From: Pseudomonas sp. Root71
GTDB lineage: Bacteria > Pseudomonadota > Gammaproteobacteria > Pseudomonadales > Pseudomonadaceae
Assembly: GCF_001429045.1 (NCBI RefSeq)
Contig: NZ_LMHY01000005.1
Coordinates: 47,195 to 111,194 of the forward strand
Direction: 5' to 3'
Length of the DNA stretch: 64,000 nt
Shown here: positions 10,124 through 18,682 of the stretch, piece after piece
Layout: the number at the start of each line of letters is the position of its first letter
Position numbering within the stretch: position 1 is the first letter of the stretch
Program-made: the position numbers and the translations under genes
The notes under the pieces: model-generated
What the model saw: only the letters and a program-made list of their open reading frames with translations
What the model was told of the DNA's origin: nothing
Databases searched by the model: none

Positions 10124-10369
10124 ATGGAAAGCCCAACCCACAACCTTCCCTCCCTGTTCAAGCAACTCGGCCTGCCAGACGATGCCGAAAGCATCGATAA
10201 ATTCATCGCCACCCATTCACCACTCAAACCGGAGTTGCACCTTGCGGATGCATTTTTCTGGAGCCCGAGCCAGGCGGATCTTCTGCGTGAAGAGATACTC
10301 GATGACGCGGATTGGGCGGAGGTGGTGGATCAGCTGGATGTGCTGTTGAGGAAGGGGCGGGGGATCTAG
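10124..10369 (+). CDS. DUF2789 family protein
   Basis: An 81-residue acidic protein. It starts MESPTHNLPSLFKQLGLP and contains FIATHSPL and DAFFWSPSQADLLREEILDDADWAEVVDQLD, the pattern of the DUF2789 family found in pseudomonads and other gammaproteobacteria. AGGAG sits 8-9 bases before the ATG. It has no signal peptide or membrane segment. It is a single gene between a REP doublet and a toxin-antitoxin pair; function unknown. Confidence 0.82.
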   Translation: MESPTHNLPSLFKQLGLPDDAESIDKFIATHSPLKPELHLADAFFWSPSQADLLREEILDDADWAEVVDQLDVLLRKGRGI

Positions 10370-10423
10370 AAAACTGATAGGCGGTGCTCAACCTAGGTTG
10401 CTCTGATCACAGTAATTGACCAG

Positions 10424-10451
10424 AATTAAGACCTTATTTGAGGTCTTAATT
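10424..10451 (+). promoter_or_regulatory. Perfect 11-bp inverted repeat, probable TA operator
   Basis: AATTAAGACCT (10424-10434) is followed by a 6-nt spacer and its exact complement AGGTCTTAATT (10441-10451), ending at the antitoxin ATG. The right arm contains GAGGT, the only plausible Shine-Dalgarno sequence. Antitoxin autorepression at such palindromes is typical of YefM/Phd systems; here the hairpin could also mask the ribosome site. Confidence 0.7.
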
Positions 10452-10697
10452 ATGCAAAGTGTTTTGGCTGATATGGCTGTCAGCGTGTCTGAACTAAAGA
10501 AAAACCCCTCTGCCGTTTTGAATGGCGCCCATGGAGGGCCCGTCGCAGTGCTCAATCACAATCGCGTCATGGGGTATATGGTCCCTGCCGATGTGTTCGA
10601 AGCCATGATGGAGCGCCTGGATGATTTGGAATTGGCGGAAATCGTGCGTTCTCGTCGTCATGAAACACCGATCCCGGTAACGCTGGATGACTTATAA
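10452..10697 (+). CDS. Antitoxin, Phd/YefM family
   Basis: An 81-residue protein from ATG 10452. The N-terminal half has the Phd/YefM DNA-binding pattern MAVSVSELKKNPSAVLNGAH followed by GPVAVLNHNRVMGYMVPAD, and the C-terminal part (ERLDDLELAEIVRSRRHETPIPVTLDDL) is the segment expected to wrap the toxin. Longer in-frame starts (10416) are disfavoured because the palindrome and ribosome site abut 10452. It overlaps the toxin gene by 11 nt, so translation is probably coupled. The expected role is neutralisation of the downstream RelE-like toxin and autorepression of the operon. Confidence 0.88.
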   Translation: MQSVLADMAVSVSELKKNPSAVLNGAHGGPVAVLNHNRVMGYMVPADVFEAMMERLDDLELAEIVRSRRHETPIPVTLDDL

Positions 10698-10977
10698 GCT
10701 CGAATTTCTGCCATCTGCACGCAAAGAATGGGACAAGCTGGGGCACACGCTACGTGAGCAATTCAAAAAGAAGTTGGCAGAGCGGCTCGAAATGCCTCGA
10801 ATCCCTTCCGACTCACTCCATGGCATGCCCGACTGCTACAAAATCAAGTTGAAGTCATCGGGGTATCGACTCGTCTACGAGGTGATAGATGAGCGCATCG
10901 TCGTTTCTGTCGTTTCTGTCGTTGCAGTAGGAAAGCGCGAACGCAGTGAAGTGTATGAGCGTGCCAGGAAACGCTGA
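10687..10977 (+). CDS. RelE/ParE-family toxin
   Basis: A 96-residue basic protein with the RelE pattern: YKLEFLPSARKEWDKLG, LREQFKKKLAERLE, LHGMPDCYKIKLKSSGYRLVYEV and VAVGKRERSEVYERARKR. RelE toxins are ribosome-dependent mRNA endonucleases that arrest translation. The start ATG lies within the antitoxin gene. A 9-bp tandem duplication (10900-10917) inserts an extra Val-Val-Ser in the strand just before VVAVGKRER, so activity may be altered. The gene is otherwise intact, and the arrangement antitoxin then toxin is the standard one. Confidence 0.88.
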   Translation: MTYKLEFLPSARKEWDKLGHTLREQFKKKLAERLEMPRIPSDSLHGMPDCYKIKLKSSGYRLVYEVIDERIVVSVVSVVAVGKRERSEVYERARKR

Positions 10978-11017
10978 TGGCTCTCGGCAGGTCGCTGTTA
11001 CGTATTTGTTTCAAAAC

Positions 11018-11065
11018 TTGACGGAAAATCCCTCTCAATGCAATATTGATAGTTAGCAAACTAAC
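11018..11065 (+). promoter_or_regulatory. Candidate marR promoter and operator
   Basis: A -35-like TTGACG (11018-11023) is followed at 17-20 nt by an AT-rich CAATATTGA stretch that could serve as -10. Immediately downstream is the inverted repeat GTTAG-CAAA-CTAAC (11052-11065), a form typical of MarR/EmrR operators. The position just upstream of the marR-efflux operon suggests autorepression. Confidence 0.5.
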
Positions 11066-11082
11066 AGTGTGTATTGTCCCTC

Positions 11083-11538
11083 GTGCCGAACAACCTCGAC
11101 GTTCTCCAGATGAACATCAGCAGCGCCATGGTGGTGGCCGCCAGGCATTGGCGCAAAATCTGCCAGACCACGCTGGCCAACTATGGAATCTCCGAAGCCT
11201 GTGCCGTTCCGCTGTTGATGATCGGGCGTCTGGGCGAGGGTGTGCGTCAGGTGACGGTGGCCCAGGCAGCAGGGATGGAGAGCCCGTCGCTGGTGCGCCT
11301 GCTCGATCAGTTGTGCCATGGCGGCTACGTCTGCCGCACCGAAGATGCACAGGACCGCCGCGCCAAATGCCTGAGCCTGACCGAAACCGGTCGGGAGCTG
11401 GTGCAGGCGGTCGAAGTGGAGCTGGTGCGCTTGCGCCACGAAGTCCTTGAAGGCATTGACCAGAGTGATCTGGAGGCTACGCTGCGGGTACTGAGAGCAT
11501 TTGAAGCGGCCACGCCGCCATCGGTGGCGAACCCTTGA
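11083..11538 (+). CDS. MarR-family transcriptional regulator
   Basis: About 151 residues with a winged-helix core: VTVAQAAGMESPSLVRLLDQLCHGGYVCRTEDAQDRRAKCLSLTETG, the MarR recognition helix, wing and DxRR motif. It probably represses the downstream efflux operon and is released by an aromatic ligand; this follows from family and context. The start is uncertain: no Shine-Dalgarno sequence precedes TTG 11074, GTG 11083 or ATG 11110. GTG 11083 (MPNNLDVLQMN) is chosen as a compromise. The stop overlaps the TTG start of the FUSC gene, so the two are coupled. Confidence 0.87.
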   Translation: MPNNLDVLQMNISSAMVVAARHWRKICQTTLANYGISEACAVPLLMIGRLGEGVRQVTVAQAAGMESPSLVRLLDQLCHGGYVCRTEDAQDRRAKCLSLTETGRELVQAVEVELVRLRHEVLEGIDQSDLEATLRVLRAFEAATPPSVANP

Positions 11539-13607
11539 ACGGATTTTTCTCTGGCATGCCCCCGGCGCGGGACTGGTTCTACGGAGTCCGCACCTTCGCC
11601 GCATCAATGATCGCGCTGTACATCGCCCTGCTCATGCAAATGCCGCGTCCGTACTGGGCGATGGCCACGGTGTACATCGTTTCCAGCCCGTTTCTCGGCC
11701 CTACCAGTTCCAAGGCGCTATACCGGGCGATTGGCACCTTTGTCGGCGCTGCGGCGGCGGTTCTGTTCGTGCCGATGTTCGTGCAGAGCCCCTACGTGCT
11801 GGTGGTGGTGATTGCGCTGTGGACCGGGACGCTGCTGTTTCTGTCCCTGCATTTGCGCACCGCCAACAACTACGCCTTGATGCTCGCCGGCTACACCTTG
11901 CCGTTGATTGCCCTGCCGGTGGTGAACAACCCGCTGGGGGTATGGGACGTGGCCGAGGCACGGACCGAAGAAATCTTTCTCGGCATCGCCGTGGCGGCGG
12001 TGGTCGGCGCGATGTTCTGGCCCCGGCGCCTGGCGCCGGTGTTCAATGATTCGGTGAGCAAATGGTTTACCGATGCGTCGACCTACAGCCTGCGCTTCCT
12101 TAGCCGCAACGTGCAGCCTGAAGAAGTCAGCGCGCTGCGCGCATCGATGGTCGCCACGTTCAACTCCCTGGAATTGATGATCGGTCAGTTGCCCCACGAA
12201 GGCTCGCGACCGCAGACAGTGCGCAATACCAAGGAATTGCGTGGTCGGATGATTCACCTGCTGCCAGTGATCGATGCCCTCGACGACGCGCTTTACGCCT
12301 TGGAACGGCGCACCCCGGAGCTTGTGGACAAGTTCGCACCCTTGCTGGCCGCCACCACCGAATGGCTCGAACACAAGGATGCCGATCTCGACCGCTGGCA
12401 AGCCCTGAAGGCTCAACTCGAGGCCCTGCAACCGGCTCCCGAAGCGCTGGATGAGCGCAAGCAACTGCTTTTCTCCAACGCCATTTACCGTCTCGGCGAG
12501 TGGATCGATTTGTGGCAGGACTGTCGCAGTCTGCAGTACGCCATCCAGTGCGAAAGCCAGGACAGCTGGCGCGCGGTGTATCGGCACTGGCGGCTGGGGC
12601 GGCTATCGCCGTTCCTGGATCGCGGCCTGATGTTTTATTCCGCTGCATCGACCGTTACGGCAATCATTGTCGCCTCGGTATTGTGGATTCTGCTCGGCTG
12701 GACCGATGGCGGCAGCGCGGTGATCCTGGCAGCGGTGGCTTGCAGTTTCTTTGCCTCGATGGACGACCCGGCGCCGCAGATTTACCGGTTCTTTTTCTGG
12801 ACGGCGATGTCGGTGGTGTTCGCCAGCCTCTATCTGTTTCTGGTGCTGCCCAACCTGCATGACTTTCCGATGCTGGTGCTGGCGTTTGCCGTGCCGTTCA
12901 TTTGCGTCGGCACCCTGACGGTCAAGCCGCAGTTTTACCTGGGCATGCTGCTGACCCTGGTCAACACCTCGTCCTTCATCAGTATTCAGGGCGCTTACGA
13001 CGCGGACTTCCTCAGTTTCGCCAACTCCAACCTGGCCGGCCCCATGGGGCTGCTGTTCGCGTTCATCTGGACCCTGATCGCCCGGCCGTTCGGTGCCGAA
13101 CTGGCGGCCAAGCGCCTGACCCGTTTCAGCTGGCGTGACATCGTCAGCCTCTCCGAGCCGGCCACTTTGTCCGAGCATCGGCTTCTGGGCATACGGATGC
13201 TCGATCGGCTGATGCAGCATCTGCCGCGCCTGGCCATGACCGGCCAGGACTCCGGCGTGGCGCTGCGGGAAGTGCGGGTGGCGTTGAACCTGTTGGACCT
13301 GCTCGCCTATACGCCGCGGGTCCTTGGTGTGCCGCAGGTGCTGTTGCGCCAGGTGGTGGCCGAGGTGGGCGAGTACTTCAAGGCCTGTCTCAAGGCTGGT
13401 GAGCGCTTGCAGGCACCGAGTCCGTTGCTGATGACCCTCGACCGCACGCGCCGCGCTCTCAGCGGTGCCTGCGATGATGAGACCCGTCGGCATCTGCTGC
13501 ACGCCCTGAGCGGCCTGCGCCTGGCACTGTTGCCCGGCGTCGAGTTCGTCGGCTCCGCCGAGTCCGAAGAACCGCTTCCCCATGGCATTGATGGAGCGCC
13601 TTTATGA
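11535..13607 (+). CDS. FUSC-family (AaeB-like) efflux permease
   Basis: A 690-residue inner-membrane protein built from two hydrophobic blocks of about six helices each (residues about 20-175 and 365-520), separated and followed by large cytoplasmic helical regions. This is the architecture of the FUSC/AaeB family, which exports aromatic acids and fusaric acid. The start is TTG 11535 (MNGFFSGMPPARDWFYG), overlapping the marR stop; ATG 11556 is an alternative. With the following DUF1656, HlyD and NodT-type genes it makes a complete tripartite pump. The substrate is unknown. Confidence 0.9.
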   Translation: MNGFFSGMPPARDWFYGVRTFAASMIALYIALLMQMPRPYWAMATVYIVSSPFLGPTSSKALYRAIGTFVGAAAAVLFVPMFVQSPYVLVVVIALWTGTLLFLSLHLRTANNYALMLAGYTLPLIALPVVNNPLGVWDVAEARTEEIFLGIAVAAVVGAMFWPRRLAPVFNDSVSKWFTDASTYSLRFLSRNVQPEEVSALRASMVATFNSLELMIGQLPHEGSRPQTVRNTKELRGRMIHLLPVIDALDDALYALERRTPELVDKFAPLLAATTEWLEHKDADLDRWQALKAQLEALQPAPEALDERKQLLFSNAIYRLGEWIDLWQDCRSLQYAIQCESQDSWRAVYRHWRLGRLSPFLDRGLMFYSAASTVTAIIVASVLWILLGWTDGGSAVILAAVACSFFASMDDPAPQIYRFFFWTAMSVVFASLYLFLVLPNLHDFPMLVLAFAVPFICVGTLTVKPQFYLGMLLTLVNTSSFISIQGAYDADFLSFANSNLAGPMGLLFAFIWTLIARPFGAELAAKRLTRFSWRDIVSLSEPATLSEHRLLGIRMLDRLMQHLPRLAMTGQDSGVALREVRVALNLLDLLAYTPRVLGVPQVLLRQVVAEVGEYFKACLKAGERLQAPSPLLMTLDRTRRALSGACDDETRRHLLHALSGLRLALLPGVEFVGSAESEEPLPHGIDGAPL

Positions 13608-13813
13608 TCGGTGACCTGGATCTGAGCGGGGTGTTCCTGCCCACGCTGCTGGTGCTGATGGGCATTACTTATGTGTTGTACCTGTTGGTGCACGGGGTGC
13701 TGGCGCGCCTGCACTTTTACCGTCTGGTCTGGCACCGGGCATTGTTCAACGTGGCCCTCTACGCCTTGCTGCTTGGCGCGGTGGACTCACTCAGTCGATA
13801 CCTGATGACATGA
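13604..13813 (+). CDS. DUF1656 small membrane protein (AaeX-like)
   Basis: This 69-residue protein has two predicted membrane helices (LPTLLVLMGITYVLYLLVHGVL and ALFNVALYALLLGAVDSL). DUF1656 proteins are almost always encoded beside FUSC permeases and HlyD adaptors, as AaeX is beside AaeAB. The ATG overlaps the FUSC stop, and its own stop overlaps the next start, which indicates tight coupling. Its precise role in the pump is not known. Confidence 0.9.
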   Translation: MIGDLDLSGVFLPTLLVLMGITYVLYLLVHGVLARLHFYRLVWHRALFNVALYALLLGAVDSLSRYLMT

Positions 13814-14655
13814 AAAAACCGTTTTTAACCCTGGGTCGCGTGGTGTTGACCCTGCTGATCGTGAGCTTCGCCGTTGTCGTGGTCTGGCGCATGGTGATGT
13901 ATTACATGTTCGCGCCCTGGACCCGCGACGGGCACATCCGTGCCGACATCGTGCAAATCGCGCCGGATGTCTCCGGGCTGATCCAGCAAGTGGAGGTGCG
14001 CGACAACCAGTTGGTCAAGCGCGGCCAAGTGCTGTTCAGCATCGATCCGGACCGCTTCAAGCTGGCCCTGCGCCAAGCGAAAGCGGCAGTCGCCGACCGC
14101 GAGGAAACCCTGGCCCAGGCCCAGCGCGAGGCCAAGCGGAACAAGGGGCTTGGCAACCTGGTGCCGGGTGAACAACTGGAAGAAAGCCAGTCGAAAGTGG
14201 CCCGCGCCCAAGTGGCCTTGATGGAAGCCCAGGTGGCGGTGGACAGCGCACAGCTCAACCTCGACCGCTCGGTGATCCGCAGCCCGGTGGACGGCTACGT
14301 CAACGACCGTGCGCCACGGGCCCAAGAGTTCGTCAGCGCCGGGCGACCGGTGTTGTCGGTGGTCGACAGCAACTCGTTCCATATCGGGCAAAGCGTCGAC
14401 ATCCGGGTGATCGGCGACAATGCGCGCCTGCGCGGGCATGTGGAGAGCATCGTCGCCGGTATCGAAGACCGCGACCGCACCAGCGGCAACAACCTGCTGC
14501 CCAACGTCAACCCGGCCTTCAGCTGGGTGCGGCTGGCCCAGCGGATTCCGGTGCGCATCGCTTTCGATGACGTGCCGGAAGATTTCCGCATGATCGCCGG
14601 GCGCACCGCCACGGTATCGATCATCGACGATCAGAAACGGGAGCCGGCGCAATGA
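13810..14655 (+). CDS. HlyD-family periplasmic adaptor (AaeA/EmrA-like)
   Basis: A 281-residue membrane-fusion protein: a single N-terminal membrane anchor (residues about 10-30), a biotinyl-lipoyl-like half domain (APDVSGLIQQVEVRDNQLVKRGQVLFSIDP), a helical hairpin rich in Ala, Gln and Glu, the second lipoyl half (DRSVIRSPVDGYVNDRAPRAQEFVSAGRPVLSVVDSNSFHI) and a short beta domain. It should bridge the FUSC permease and the outer-membrane channel. Start and stop overlap both neighbours by 4 nt. Confidence 0.92.
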   Translation: MKKPFLTLGRVVLTLLIVSFAVVVVWRMVMYYMFAPWTRDGHIRADIVQIAPDVSGLIQQVEVRDNQLVKRGQVLFSIDPDRFKLALRQAKAAVADREETLAQAQREAKRNKGLGNLVPGEQLEESQSKVARAQVALMEAQVAVDSAQLNLDRSVIRSPVDGYVNDRAPRAQEFVSAGRPVLSVVDSNSFHIGQSVDIRVIGDNARLRGHVESIVAGIEDRDRTSGNNLLPNVNPAFSWVRLAQRIPVRIAFDDVPEDFRMIAGRTATVSIIDDQKREPAQ

Positions 14656-16100
14656 GCAAGGCCTCGGGTTTGGCGGTCGCCGGATTAGGCTTGCTGCTGT
14701 CGGCGTGTCAGATGGTCGGGCCGGATTATCATTTGCCCGAAGAGGTGGCTGTGCATCGCTCGGACCTCCAGGGTGATCTGGCGGTAGACGGTAAAACGGT
14801 GGTTTCCGCACCGGTGCCGGCCGACTGGTGGCGCCTGTACAAGGATCCGCGACTCGACCAGCTGGTGCAGCAGGCCATGGCCTCCAACACCGATTTGCGT
14901 GTGGCGGCGGCCAGCCTGTCGCGGTCTCGCGCTCAGGTCGATGAGGCCGAAGCGGCGGGAGGCTGGAGCGCCGGCGTACAGATGGGCGCCCAGCGCTTGC
15001 AGGAGTCTGGCCAGGCGTTCCTGCTGCCGGAAAAAGTGCCGGTGGCGAACATCGGCGATATCGGTATCAGCGCGTCGTACCAGTTCGATCTGTTCGGTAC
15101 CCTGCAGCGCGGCATCGAAGCGGCCAAGGCCAATGCCGATGCGACGCAGGCCGCCGCCGATACCGCACGCATCACCGTAGTGGCCGACGTGGTCCGGGCC
15201 TACACCCAGGTGTGCGCGGCCAATGAAGAGCGGGAAATTGCCCAGCACTCCCTCGACCTGCAAGCCCAGAGCACCACGCTGATCCAGCGTCTGCGCGATG
15301 CCGGGCGTGGCGACGAAACCCAGGTCACCCGCTCGCAGACCCAATTCAAATCCCTGCGCGCCGACATGCCGCGTTATGAAGCGGCGCGTCAGGCCGGGCT
15401 GTACCGCTTGTCGATGTTGCTGGCCAAGCCGGTGGACCAACTGCCGGCCGGCACCGCTACCTGCGACGAGTTGCCGAAAATCGCGCAATTGATTCCGGTG
15501 GGCGATGGCGCCGCATTGCTCAAGCGTCGTCCCGATGTACGGCAGGCCGAGCGTCGGCTGGCGGCCGCGACGGCCGGTATTGGCGTCGCCACGGGCGAGC
15601 TGTACCCGAACATCAGCATCGGCGCGACCATCGGTACCGTCGGTATCCTGGACGATCTCGGCGACCCGTCTACCAACCGCTGGGGCTTCGGTCCGTCGCT
15701 GACCTGGAACGTGCCGACCAACGGCGCCCGTGCGCGCATCCGCGAAGCCGAAGCGGTGACCCAGGCGACCCTGGCACATTTCGATGGGGTAGTGCTCAAC
15801 GCCATTCGCGAGACTCAGACCGGCCTGGCCCAGTACACGGCATTGCTGCAACGTCGCGACGCACTGGCCGATGCCGAGCAATCGGCAAAACTGGCGTCTG
15901 ACCAGACCCACCGCTTCTTCCAGGCCGGCCGCGCCTCGTTCCTGGCCGACCTGCAGGCCACCCGCACCTACATCGATGTCACGGCGCAACTGGCTGCCGC
16001 GAACACCCAGGTTGCCGCCAGTCAGATCGATTTGTTCCTCGCCTTGGGCGGCGGCTGGGAAAGCGGACGAACGCAAGCGTCGAACTCCGGCAAACCCTGA
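14652..16100 (+). CDS. NodT/OprM-type outer-membrane efflux lipoprotein
   Basis: A 482-residue outer-membrane factor with a lipoprotein signal (lipobox LLSAC, Cys19) and the paired OEP repeats of the NodT family, including MVGPDYHLPE at the mature N-terminus, PADWWRLYKDPRLDQLVQQA, ISASYQFDLFG, LKRRPDVRQAERRLAAATAGIGVATGELYPNISI and WNVPTNGARARIREAEA. It completes the tripartite efflux operon; its ATG overlaps the adaptor stop. Confidence 0.93.
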   Translation: MSKASGLAVAGLGLLLSACQMVGPDYHLPEEVAVHRSDLQGDLAVDGKTVVSAPVPADWWRLYKDPRLDQLVQQAMASNTDLRVAAASLSRSRAQVDEAEAAGGWSAGVQMGAQRLQESGQAFLLPEKVPVANIGDIGISASYQFDLFGTLQRGIEAAKANADATQAAADTARITVVADVVRAYTQVCAANEEREIAQHSLDLQAQSTTLIQRLRDAGRGDETQVTRSQTQFKSLRADMPRYEAARQAGLYRLSMLLAKPVDQLPAGTATCDELPKIAQLIPVGDGAALLKRRPDVRQAERRLAAATAGIGVATGELYPNISIGATIGTVGILDDLGDPSTNRWGFGPSLTWNVPTNGARARIREAEAVTQATLAHFDGVVLNAIRETQTGLAQYTALLQRRDALADAEQSAKLASDQTHRFFQAGRASFLADLQATRTYIDVTAQLAAANTQVAASQIDLFLALGGGWESGRTQASNSGKP

Positions 16101-16193
16101 GGCCGTTGCTATGCTTTGAAGTGTTGGAGGGGCGCCCCGTACAAAGCGCCCTTTCTTCGCACAAGGCTCGCGCAGGTCAGGGGGAAACCAATA

Positions 16194-16829
16194 ATGAAAA
16201 ACCCTTATGCTCTCGGCTTCTGGTGCGCCATCGTGGCGTTGGTGCTGCTGTCGGCCACCTATTTCTACGGCATCATGCTGGCCCTCCAGATCGACAAGGC
16301 TCTGGCGTTCCTCGACAGTGCCGCCGCACTGATCGCGGTGATGTCCATTGCGGTGGTAGCCTGGGCCTCGGTCCAGAATCAACGCACCAAGAAAAGACAA
16401 CTCGAACAAGGCAAGACCCTGGTCCTGATCTGGGACACCAAGGTGGCGCTGCGTCGTGTCGAAACGGTGTTCGACCGTTATTTCTGGGGCAGTTACTGGC
16501 AACCGGGGCGCACCTTTCAGGAAGTCATGGGCGAATTGACCGGCACGCCGCTGGAAAAAAGCCTTGAGAGCCTGAAAAAACAGTGCCTGGCGCTGGACCG
16601 ACAAGTGGCTGACGACGGTCGGCACTGGCTCAGCAATGCCCGGGAGCTGGCGGATGTCGCCACGGCCATGGCCCGTGAACGCTATCAACTGGATGTTTGC
16701 GACACGCGCACGGAAGTGACCGGCGGGGCGGTGATCAACCGCGACTTCGAAGTGCTGGTGTACACCTGGACTGCAAGGCTCAAAAGTTTTGATCATCAAC
16801 TGGATGAAATCGAGGTCCAGTATTCCTGA
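16194..16829 (+). CDS. Hypothetical two-helix membrane protein
   Basis: A 211-residue protein with two predicted membrane helices at the N-terminus (residues about 8-30 and 39-60), a short basic linker (NQRTKKRQLEQGK) and a soluble, mainly helical domain of about 150 residues facing the cytoplasm. A strong GGGGGAA ribosome site at 16181-16187 fixes the start at ATG 16194. No motif identifies a function. It lies downstream of the efflux operon with a 93-nt gap and is followed by a REP doublet, so it may be a separate unit. Confidence 0.75.
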   Translation: MKNPYALGFWCAIVALVLLSATYFYGIMLALQIDKALAFLDSAAALIAVMSIAVVAWASVQNQRTKKRQLEQGKTLVLIWDTKVALRRVETVFDRYFWGSYWQPGRTFQEVMGELTGTPLEKSLESLKKQCLALDRQVADDGRHWLSNARELADVATAMARERYQLDVCDTRTEVTGGAVINRDFEVLVYTWTARLKSFDHQLDEIEVQYS

Positions 16830-16849
16830 TTTTGTGGTGGCTGTTATGC

Positions 16850-16921
16850 CGCCTTCGCGAGCAAGCCCGCTCCCACAGGGATTACGCCATACCGGTGGGA
16901 GCGGGCTTGCTCGCGAAGGCG
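16850..16921. repeat. REP doublet, family A, 27-bp perfect arms
   Basis: Positions 16850-16876 and 16895-16921 are perfect 27-bp inverted copies with core GGGAGCGGGCTTGCTCGCGA around an 18-nt loop. Transcribed, this would fold into a very stable hairpin and could end or stabilise the upstream mRNA. The rest of the 280-nt interval up to 17110 holds no other feature that I could recognise. Confidence 0.92.
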
Positions 16922-17109
16922 ATTGCATTGACTGTGAATATCTCCAGCCGTGTGACCACCCCAAGACACTCTTTCACCTTTAAACATTGGGCCGTTCGTC
17001 GCACCCGGTGCTAATCTGCAACTCACTTTCAGCGCTGTCGAGCCGCAACCCGTCATGGGTTCAGGGAAGACGACCTCACTTTCAACAACGGACATTGAAC
17101 GGGTCATAC

Positions 17110-18615
17110 ATGAATAAATCAGCAGGCTTGCTACTGGGAATTGTTGTCGCGATCGGTGCCATCAGCGCAGGCGGAGCCTGGTTCACCGGCACCAAAATCG
17201 AAGGTGTACTGAACACCTCGATTGCCGATGCCAACAAGGAATTGCAGGCGGCGATGGTCGGTTCCAACGGCACTGCGTCGCTGGAACTGGTGTCGCTGGA
17301 GCGTCATGTATTCAGCAGCACCGCGCACTATCGCCTCAAGGGCGAAGGCGAAATGTTCGGCGAAGCGCCGGTCGAGTTGCTGTTTGTCGATCACATCGAA
17401 CACGGCCCGTTGCCGTTCTCGCGCCTGATGTCGCTCAAGTGGCTGCCGGTCCTGGCGACCAGTCACTACGAGCTGGAAAAGACCCCGTACACCGAGAAGT
17501 GGTTTGCCGCCGCCAAGGGCAAGTCCCCGCTGAGCGGCGTGGTCAATATCGGCTATGACAACGCTACCAATGGCACCTTCGAGTTGCAGCCGCTGGAAAT
17601 GGCCCTGGATGACAAGTCGAGCATGAAATTCTCTGGCTTGAGCATGGACATCGATGCCAGCGCCAAGGCGCAGAAGGTCAAGGCCAACGGCTACATGGAC
17701 AGCCTGAAGGTGACCACCGTTTCCGAAGACCAGGCGCCGGTGCAGGTTGAGTTGAACGGCCTGACCCTGGCCAGCAACCTGACAAAAAGTACCTACGGTT
17801 TCTACACCGGCGAGAACGTCGTTGAACTGGCCAGCGGCAAATCGACCTTCGGCGTCAAGCAGTCGGTGCTGGACTTCAAGAAGTTCGAAATGAAGAACCT
17901 GACTGAAGAAAAGGGCAGCAACGTCTCCGGACGTGCCGACTACAAGGTCAGCGACGTGTCCTTCAACGGCAAGACCATCGGTTCCGGTGCGCTGGCCATG
18001 AGCCTGAAGAACCTCGACATTCCGGCGACCCTGTCGTTGATGCAGGTTTACCAGAGCAAGCTGCAGCCGTATGAAAGGGCGGCGGCCGAAGCAACAGCGG
18101 CCGGCCTGCCGGCGCCAGAGCTGAAACTGACCGAAGCCGAAGAGGCGCTGCTCAAGTCCAGCCTGGAAAAACTGCTGGCGGCCGGACCACAAGTGGCCCT
18201 GGAAAACCTGTCGTTCAACACCGCCAACGGTGAGAGCCGCGCCAACATGGTGCTCGACCTGACCAAGCCACAGACCATTGATCTGCCGACCGATCAACTG
18301 GTCAGACAGCTGATTGCGCTGCTCGACTTCAATCTGCAAGTGTCCAAAGCCATGCTGGTCGATGTGCTCACCGTGCAATCGCAAATCGACGGTCAGACCG
18401 ACGCCAAGCTGATTGCCGACCAGGCCACCGCCACCGCGGACATGTTCAGCAGCATGGCGGTCGGCAGCCAACTGGCAAAACTGGACGGCAACAACATCGT
18501 CACCAACTTGCGTTACGCCAACAATCAGGTGGACTTCAACGGCCAGAAAATGACCGTTGAAGAGTTCGCCAGTTTTGTAATGAGCAAGTTCGCAGATACC
18601 AGTGCCACCGAATAA
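17110..18615 (+). CDS. YdgA-like DUF945 family protein
   Basis: A 501-residue protein with an N-terminal membrane anchor or signal (residues about 5-25, LLLGIVVAIGAISAGGAWFTG) followed by a long periplasmic domain of the DUF945/YdgA type (TKIEGVLNT, HGPLPFSRL, LATSHYELEKT, then repeated beta-strand segments). The E. coli member YdgA is a conserved inner-membrane-anchored protein of unclear role. ATG 17110 is preceded by a weak AACGGG; longer upstream starts are not supported. It is monocistronic and ends at a strong terminator. Confidence 0.85.
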   Translation: MNKSAGLLLGIVVAIGAISAGGAWFTGTKIEGVLNTSIADANKELQAAMVGSNGTASLELVSLERHVFSSTAHYRLKGEGEMFGEAPVELLFVDHIEHGPLPFSRLMSLKWLPVLATSHYELEKTPYTEKWFAAAKGKSPLSGVVNIGYDNATNGTFELQPLEMALDDKSSMKFSGLSMDIDASAKAQKVKANGYMDSLKVTTVSEDQAPVQVELNGLTLASNLTKSTYGFYTGENVVELASGKSTFGVKQSVLDFKKFEMKNLTEEKGSNVSGRADYKVSDVSFNGKTIGSGALAMSLKNLDIPATLSLMQVYQSKLQPYERAAAEATAAGLPAPELKLTEAEEALLKSSLEKLLAAGPQVALENLSFNTANGESRANMVLDLTKPQTIDLPTDQLVRQLIALLDFNLQVSKAMLVDVLTVQSQIDGQTDAKLIADQATATADMFSSMAVGSQLAKLDGNNIVTNLRYANNQVDFNGQKMTVEEFASFVMSKFADTSATE

Positions 18616-18634
18616 CGGCGGCTGCTAACCCTGC

Positions 18635-18675
18635 AACGCCCGGCCTCTGCATCGCGCAGGCGCCGGGCGTTTTGC
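18635..18675. terminator. Bidirectional intrinsic terminator
   Basis: The stem AACGCCCGGC (18635-18644) pairs with GCCGGGCGTT (18662-18671) and is followed by a short T-rich tract. It sits between the DUF945 gene and the convergent oxidoreductase gene and may serve both. Confidence 0.75.
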
Positions 18676-18682
18676 TGTCCCT

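Noticed and set aside
14685-16964. 759-codon minus-strand frame
   Set aside because: Overlaps the convincing NodT-type gene and a REP doublet; amino-acid composition is Arg/Gly/Gln-rich shadow type.
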